Shown piece after piece: positions 5,389 to 11,433 of a stretch of DNA of 11,433 nucleotides. Numbering within the stretch: the first letter of the stretch is position 1; the number at the start of each line of letters is the position of its first letter. The translations under genes and the position numbers were made by a program. Origin of the DNA: JASFQI01 sp050115555. GTDB lineage: Bacteria > Desulfobacterota > DSM-4660 > Desulfatiglandales > HGW-15. The stretch spans positions 1 to 11,433 of the forward strand of contig JASFQI010000141.1 in NCBI GenBank assembly GCA_050115555.1, given 5' to 3'. The notes under the pieces were generated by a model. It saw nothing but the letters and a program-made list of their open reading frames with translations. It ran no database searches and was not told where the DNA came from.

Positions 5389-5907
5389 TTGAAGTCCACA
5401 TCCCCATCTGATACGGTTCCCTTCGGACATGCGTACCGGGAAGCGAGCCTGCCCGGCCGGGCGGCGCTCGTGCTCTCCTCGTGGTTCGGTGTGGGACGTC
5501 TGCCCAAGGCGCCGGGCACCTTCGGGAGCCTGGCCGCAGTGCCCGTTGTGGGATTGATGTGGGCATTCGGGCCCGTCATCGGCGCCCTCTTTCTTGTGGT
5601 GTTCGTGGGGCTTGCCATTCGGGCTGCGGGGATCACGGAGCAGATCCTGGGGCAGAGGGACCCGGGAGTGATTGTGGCGGACGAGGTGGCCGGCATGCTG
5701 GTCGCCCTGTACCTTCTGCCGGCCACATGGGGCTTCCTGGCCGGCGGGTTTTTCCTGTTCCGGCTGTTCGACATTGCCAAGCCCTTTCCGGTCCGCCGCC
5801 TGGAACGGATCCCGGGAGGGGCCGGCGTGGTCCTGGACGACGTCATGGCAGGCCTTTATGCGAACCTGGCCCTGCGGCTCGCCGCATGCATCTGGGGCCT
5901 GCTGTAG
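5389..5907 (+). CDS. pgpA: Phosphatidylglycerophosphatase A
   Basis: PgpA is an inner-membrane phosphatase that converts phosphatidylglycerol phosphate to phosphatidylglycerol. The 172-residue protein has the family blocks in order: FGVGRLPKAPGTFGS (about 33-47), DPGVIVADEVAGM (about 91-103) and FRLFDIAKPFPVR, then GGAGVVLDDVMAGLYANL near the C-terminus. The acidic residues of the last block bind the metal. Several hydrophobic membrane spans lie between them, for example about 48-80 and 104-125. The start is a TTG with GGAG close upstream (5381-5384). No ATG suits the N-terminus. A 99-base gap separates it from larC, and cinA begins 48 bases downstream, suggesting pgpA opens the pgpA-cinA-thpR transcript. 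Confidence 0.93.
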   Translation: MKSTSPSDTVPFGHAYREASLPGRAALVLSSWFGVGRLPKAPGTFGSLAAVPVVGLMWAFGPVIGALFLVVFVGLAIRAAGITEQILGQRDPGVIVADEVAGMLVALYLLPATWGFLAGGFFLFRLFDIAKPFPVRRLERIPGGAGVVLDDVMAGLYANLALRLAACIWGLL

Positions 5908-5955
5908 CGTGCGTTCCGGCGCCTTGCCCCTCTGAACCGCAAGGGTAAAGGGCCC

Positions 5956-7212
5956 ATGCACGGAGAAATCATCACCATCGGCAACGAGCTCGTCTCGGGG
6001 CAGACGCTCGACCTGAATGCCTGGTACGCGGCGGGCAGGCTGGCCGCGTGCGGCCTCACCGTGACGCGCATCACCACGGTGGGCGATCATCCGGAGCGGG
6101 CCGTGTACCTGCTGCGGGAAGCCATGGAACACTCCCGATTCGTGATCGTGACCGGGGGCCTGGGCTCCACCGAGGACGACATCACGAGCGAGATCGTGGC
6201 CGAGGCCCTGGACCGCCCGCTTTGCCGGGACGAGGAGATGTTTGAGCTGATTCGGAGCTATGTGCTCCGTCGCGGCGGGGAAATGACCCCGTCCCTGGAA
6301 AAGATGGCCTGGGTGCCCGAGGGCTCCCGTATGATCAACCCGAGGGGTACGGCCTGCGGGTTCAGTCTGAAAGAGGGCGGTGTCCGGTTCTATTTCCTGC
6401 CAGGAGTGCCGGACCAGATGCGCTTTCTCATGGACCGGTTCGTGCTTCCGGAAATCCTGAAGAAAGCCGAAACCCTCCCGGTCATGCGGCAGCGCGTGCT
6501 CAAGGTGTACGGCCCGAGTGAGCCCGAGATCGCCGAGCTGATCAAGGAGTTTCCGCACCACGAGGGCGGACCGCTTCTGGGGTTTTACCCGCACTTCCCG
6601 GAGAACCACATCACGATCAGCCTCCGGGGCAAGGACGAGCCCAGCGTGATCGAAGAGCTGGACCGGACCGAAGGGGAGATTCGTCGCTACGTGGGGCCTT
6701 ACGTGTTTGCCACCGGCAACGATCGCATGGAGGACGCGGTGGGACAGGCCCTGACCGAAAAGGGTCTCACACTGGCCACGGCCGAGTCGTGCACGGGCGG
6801 GCGCATCGGGGACCGAATCACGAACGCGGCCGGGAGCTCGACCTACTTCCTGGGTGGAGTGGTGGCGTACAGCAACGAGGCCAAGATGAATCTTCTCGGG
6901 GTATCCGAGGCCACCCTGCGTGAACACGGGGCCGTGAGCGAGCCTACGGCTCGGGAGATGGCCGAAGGCGTGCGAAAGCGTTTCGGCGCAGACCTGGGCC
7001 TCTCGGTGACGGGCATTGCCGGGCCCGAGGGCGGGATCCGTGAGAAGCCCGTAGGAACCGTGCACATCGGGCTGGCCACCCGGGGCGGGACTCGAGCCGG
7101 CAAGTATCGCTTCTGGGGCGGCCGGGACCAGGTCAAGGCCCAGACCGCCATGATGGCCCTTGACTGGGTGCGAAGGGAGCTGCATGGGCATCCGTTCCTT
7201 TCTGGCGTTTAG
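5956..7212 (+). CDS. cinA: CinA: competence/damage-inducible family, ADP-ribose pyrophosphatase and NMN deamidase domains
   Basis: A 418-residue two-domain protein of normal length. Residues 1-170 are the MoaB/MogA-like (COG1058) domain: GNELVSGQTLDLNA at 8-21 and VTGGLGSTEDDIT, where the usual Pro of GGLGPT is Ser. A linker domain follows. Residues about 262-410 are the PncC-type nicotinamide-nucleotide amidase (COG1546), with ATAESCTGG carrying the catalytic Ser, GGVVAYSNEAK and SVTGIAGPEGG. Characterised relatives recycle NMN to nicotinate mononucleotide and cleave ADP-ribose. A role in natural transformation is known only in some Firmicutes. The ATG follows AAAGGG with short spacing. The last 29 bases overlap thpR, so the two are coupled. 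The position just before recA is common for cinA. Confidence 0.94.
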   Translation: MHGEIITIGNELVSGQTLDLNAWYAAGRLAACGLTVTRITTVGDHPERAVYLLREAMEHSRFVIVTGGLGSTEDDITSEIVAEALDRPLCRDEEMFELIRSYVLRRGGEMTPSLEKMAWVPEGSRMINPRGTACGFSLKEGGVRFYFLPGVPDQMRFLMDRFVLPEILKKAETLPVMRQRVLKVYGPSEPEIAELIKEFPHHEGGPLLGFYPHFPENHITISLRGKDEPSVIEELDRTEGEIRRYVGPYVFATGNDRMEDAVGQALTEKGLTLATAESCTGGRIGDRITNAAGSSTYFLGGVVAYSNEAKMNLLGVSEATLREHGAVSEPTAREMAEGVRKRFGADLGLSVTGIAGPEGGIREKPVGTVHIGLATRGGTRAGKYRFWGGRDQVKAQTAMMALDWVRRELHGHPFLSGV

Positions 7213-7756
7213 CCTGCCGGACGCGTTTCGGAGCGTGATCGAGGACGTCCTGCCGGACCTTCGCGATGCCTCCCGGGACGTAAAATGGGTGCAGCCGGGA
7301 AGCGTGCACCTCACCGTGGTCTTTTTGGGAAGCCTGCCCGAGGTATCGCTGGCAGGGGTGAAACAGGCCGCAGCCGGGGCCTGCACCGGAGTAGCCCCAT
7401 TTCGTCTGGCCGTGAAGGGGACCGGGTTCTTTCCCAACCCTAGAAGGCCGCGGGTCGTGTGGCTGGGGCTCGAAGGGGAAATCGAGCGCATGGGATCGCT
7501 TCGGGATGCGCTCCAGGATGCCCTGGAGCCTTTCGGCATTCAACGGGAGACGCGGCCCTTCCGGCCCCATCTTACCCTGGGACGGTTTCGCAAGCAGGGC
7601 CGCATGAACCGCTCCCTGGAGGAGGCCATGGCCCGTCACCAGGACGTGTCGAGCCCGGAGTGCACCCTCTCCGAGCTCGTGCTCTTTCGGAGCGACCTTC
7701 GGCCCACAGGGGCGGTCTATACGGCACTCGAGCGGTTCCCATTGAAAGAAGGATAA
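7184..7756 (+). CDS. thpR: RNA 2',3'-cyclic phosphodiesterase (LigT/2H family)
   Basis: ThpR opens 2',3'-cyclic phosphates on RNA ends and was first noticed as a tRNA half ligase in vitro. With the ATG at 7184, which has AAGGGAG just upstream, the protein has 190 residues, as usual for the family. The two HxT motifs that form the active site are His42 (HLTVVFLG) and His129 (HLTLGR). The N-terminal RSFLAFSLP and the central FPNPRRPRVVWLG are also typical. A longer frame from a TTG at 7160 would add eight residues without a ribosome binding site and is not preferred. It overlaps the end of cinA by 29 bases in another frame. Confidence 0.92.
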   Translation: MGIRSFLAFSLPDAFRSVIEDVLPDLRDASRDVKWVQPGSVHLTVVFLGSLPEVSLAGVKQAAAGACTGVAPFRLAVKGTGFFPNPRRPRVVWLGLEGEIERMGSLRDALQDALEPFGIQRETRPFRPHLTLGRFRKQGRMNRSLEEAMARHQDVSSPECTLSELVLFRSDLRPTGAVYTALERFPLKEG

Positions 7757-7760
7757 AGCA

Positions 7761-7903
7761 GGGGTTGAGGTGATCGGGGTTAAGGTGTTAAGGCGTTAAG
7801 GGGTGAGTAAACCCGATGAGCTCAAGAAATATAATCGACTCACATAGGCTCCGACGCTTTTTCCCTCAACACCTCAACAGCTCAACACCTTAATCCCTTA
7901 ACA
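7761..7903. repeat. Two inverted arrays of 8-base repeats (GTTAAGGN type) between thpR and recA
   Basis: On the left, three exact tandem units GTTAAGG+N occupy 7779-7802, preceded by a looser GTTGAGGT copy at 7764-7771. On the right, five tandem units of the complementary type (CCTCAACA twice, GCTCAACA, CCTTAATC, CCTTAACA) occupy 7864-7903. The arrays face each other across about 60 bases and could pair into a long imperfect stem. Inside it, GTGAGT (7803-7808) also has its complement ACTCAC further along. The element fills most of the recA upstream region. Confidence 0.8.
7830..7835 (+). promoter_or_regulatory. Possible recA -10 box
   Basis: A perfect TATAAT sits between the two repeat arrays, about 95 bases before the recA ATG. 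No good -35 box is found at 16-18 bases upstream, so an activator or a different spacing would be needed. I see no recognisable LexA box (CTGT-N8-ACAG type, or the GGTT...ACC type reported in Geobacter) in the 174-base gap. Confidence 0.35.
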
Positions 7904-7916
7904 TCTGCCCTTTTAA

Positions 7917-7923
7917 AAGGAGG
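7917..7923 (+). promoter_or_regulatory. Strong Shine-Dalgarno site of recA
   Basis: AAGGAGG with a 7-base spacer to the recA ATG at 7931. It is the best ribosome binding site in the window and fits an abundant protein. Confidence 0.9.
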
Positions 7924-7930
7924 ACACACC

Positions 7931-8980
7931 ATGACGGATCGTGCGGACAGGGAAAAGGCGGTCGACCAGGCCATCTCGCAGATCGAACGGCAGTTCGGCC
8001 GCGGATCGATCATGAAGATGGGCGACGAGCGGGCCCTGGACATCCCCGCCATTTCCACCGGATCCCTCTCGCTCGACCTGGCCCTGGGCGTGGGCGGCGT
8101 GCCGCGGGGACGGGTGGTGGAGATCTACGGGCCCGAGTCTTCGGGCAAGACCACGCTGGCGCTTCACATTGCGGCCGAGGCCCAGGCCAAGGGCGGCATG
8201 GTGGCGTTCATCGACGCGGAGCACGCCCTGGACCCGATCTATGCCCGGAACCTGGGCGTGGACGTGGACAGCCTCCTGGTTTCCCAGCCCGACACCGGGG
8301 AGCAGGCCCTGGACATTGCCGAGATCCTGGTGCGGAGCGGGGCCGTGGACGCGCTCATCATCGACTCTGTAGCCGCGCTGGTCCCCCGGGCCGAGATCGA
8401 GGGCGAGATGGGCGACCAGCACGTGGGGCTCCAGGCCCGCCTCATGAGCCAGGCCCTTCGTAAGCTCACGGCCACGATCAGCAAGTCCCACACATGCGTG
8501 ATCTTCATCAATCAAATTCGCATGAAGATCGGGGTCATGTTCGGAAGCCCGGAGACCACCACGGGCGGAAACGCGCTCAAGTTCTACGCGAGCCAGCGCC
8601 TGGACATCCGTCGCATCGGCGCCATCAAGGAAGGCGACCAGCACATCGGGAACCGCACCAGGGTGAAGGTGGTCAAGAACAAGATCGCCCCGCCCTTCAA
8701 GCTGGCCGAGTTCGACATCATCTACGGGCAGGGCATCTCCAAGGAAGGAGACATCCTGGATCTGGGCGTGTCCCTGGACGTCGTGGATAAGAGCGGCGCC
8801 TGGTACTCCTTTGATGGGGAGCGCCTGGGACAGGGCCGGGAAAACGTCAAGAAGTTCCTGGCCGAGAACATGGACATCCGCGACAAGATCGCTGCGCTGG
8901 TCAAGGAAAAGACGGGCCTCACCAAGGTCCCCGAAAATGCAGAGGAAGCCGAAGAGGTCGCTGAGGCCACGGACGCGTAA
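7931..8980 (+). CDS. recA: RecA recombinase
   Basis: RecA forms ATP-dependent filaments on single-stranded DNA, drives strand exchange and triggers LexA autocleavage. The 349-residue protein is full length. Walker A is GPESSGKT at 67-74, Walker B is ALIIDSVAALVP near 139-150, and the DNA-binding loops are EGEMGDQHVGLQARLMSQ (L1) and FGSPETTTGGNALKFY (L2). The N-terminal RQFGRGSIMKMG is also canonical. The C-terminus is acidic (ENAEEAEEVAEATDA), as usual for the regulatory tail. recX does not follow. alaS starts 19 bases after the stop. Upstream lies a repeat-rich region without an evident SOS box. Confidence 0.98.
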   Translation: MTDRADREKAVDQAISQIERQFGRGSIMKMGDERALDIPAISTGSLSLDLALGVGGVPRGRVVEIYGPESSGKTTLALHIAAEAQAKGGMVAFIDAEHALDPIYARNLGVDVDSLLVSQPDTGEQALDIAEILVRSGAVDALIIDSVAALVPRAEIEGEMGDQHVGLQARLMSQALRKLTATISKSHTCVIFINQIRMKIGVMFGSPETTTGGNALKFYASQRLDIRRIGAIKEGDQHIGNRTRVKVVKNKIAPPFKLAEFDIIYGQGISKEGDILDLGVSLDVVDKSGAWYSFDGERLGQGRENVKKFLAENMDIRDKIAALVKEKTGLTKVPENAEEAEEVAEATDA

Positions 8981-8999
8981 ACCGAGACAAGGACACCCC

Positions 9000-11433
<2,434 letters not shown>

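Noticed and set aside
5356..7539. 727-codon open frame on the minus strand
   Set aside because: It runs antisense across pgpA, cinA and thpR, which have clear families. Long antisense frames are expected in GC-rich genes, and the translation is rich in Pro, His, Arg and Gly with no family motif.
7764..7903. CRISPR-like repetition
   Set aside because: The units are contiguous 8-mers in opposite orientations, with no spacers of regular length and no cas genes.

Overview
The window looks like chromosomal DNA of a GC-rich Gram-negative anaerobe. It most resembles the sulfate-reducing or syntrophic deltaproteobacteria (Desulfobacterota). This rests on the pgpA-cinA-thpR-recA-alaS gene order, a larC gene for the nickel-pincer cofactor, a PflX-type radical SAM protein and a bis-pyranopterin Mo/W oxidoreductase. 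It is inference from gene content, not a phylogenetic result.

Left part (about 1-2,990), all genes on the minus strand, with visibly lower GC. Reading leftward, it holds a 64-residue Cys-containing protein with its own sigma70-like promoter (2657-2851), then a two-gene unit of a 72-residue hypothetical and a YbaK-type Cys-tRNA(Pro) deacylase. Next come a 61-bp near-perfect palindrome and an IclR-family regulator with a clear promoter and a palindrome over its predicted start of transcription. A decayed scrap of a molybdopterin oxidoreductase follows, and then the intact 5' end of a second molybdopterin oxidoreductase, which runs off the left edge. The regulator and the oxidoreductase may form one regulated metabolic unit whose substrate cannot be read from here.

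Right part (about 3,040-11,433), all genes on the plus strand, high GC, mostly conserved housekeeping functions. The order is a PflX-like radical SAM protein, larC (nickel insertion into the pincer cofactor, one uninterrupted reading frame), pgpA (phosphatidylglycerol synthesis), cinA (ADP-ribose/NMN metabolism), thpR (2',3'-cyclic phosphodiesterase), recA and alaS (cut by the right edge). pgpA, cinA and thpR are packed closely enough to be one transcript. recA and alaS are 19 bases apart and probably form another. Between thpR and recA is a 174-base gap filled with two oppositely oriented arrays of 8-base repeats, plus a good -10 box and a very strong ribosome binding site for recA.

No new multi-gene defence or biosynthetic system is evident. 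The most unusual content lies between the genes: the oxidoreductase remnant, the 29-bp-arm palindrome, the IclR operator candidate, the inverted 8-mer arrays before recA and a possible coupled leader peptide ahead of larC.
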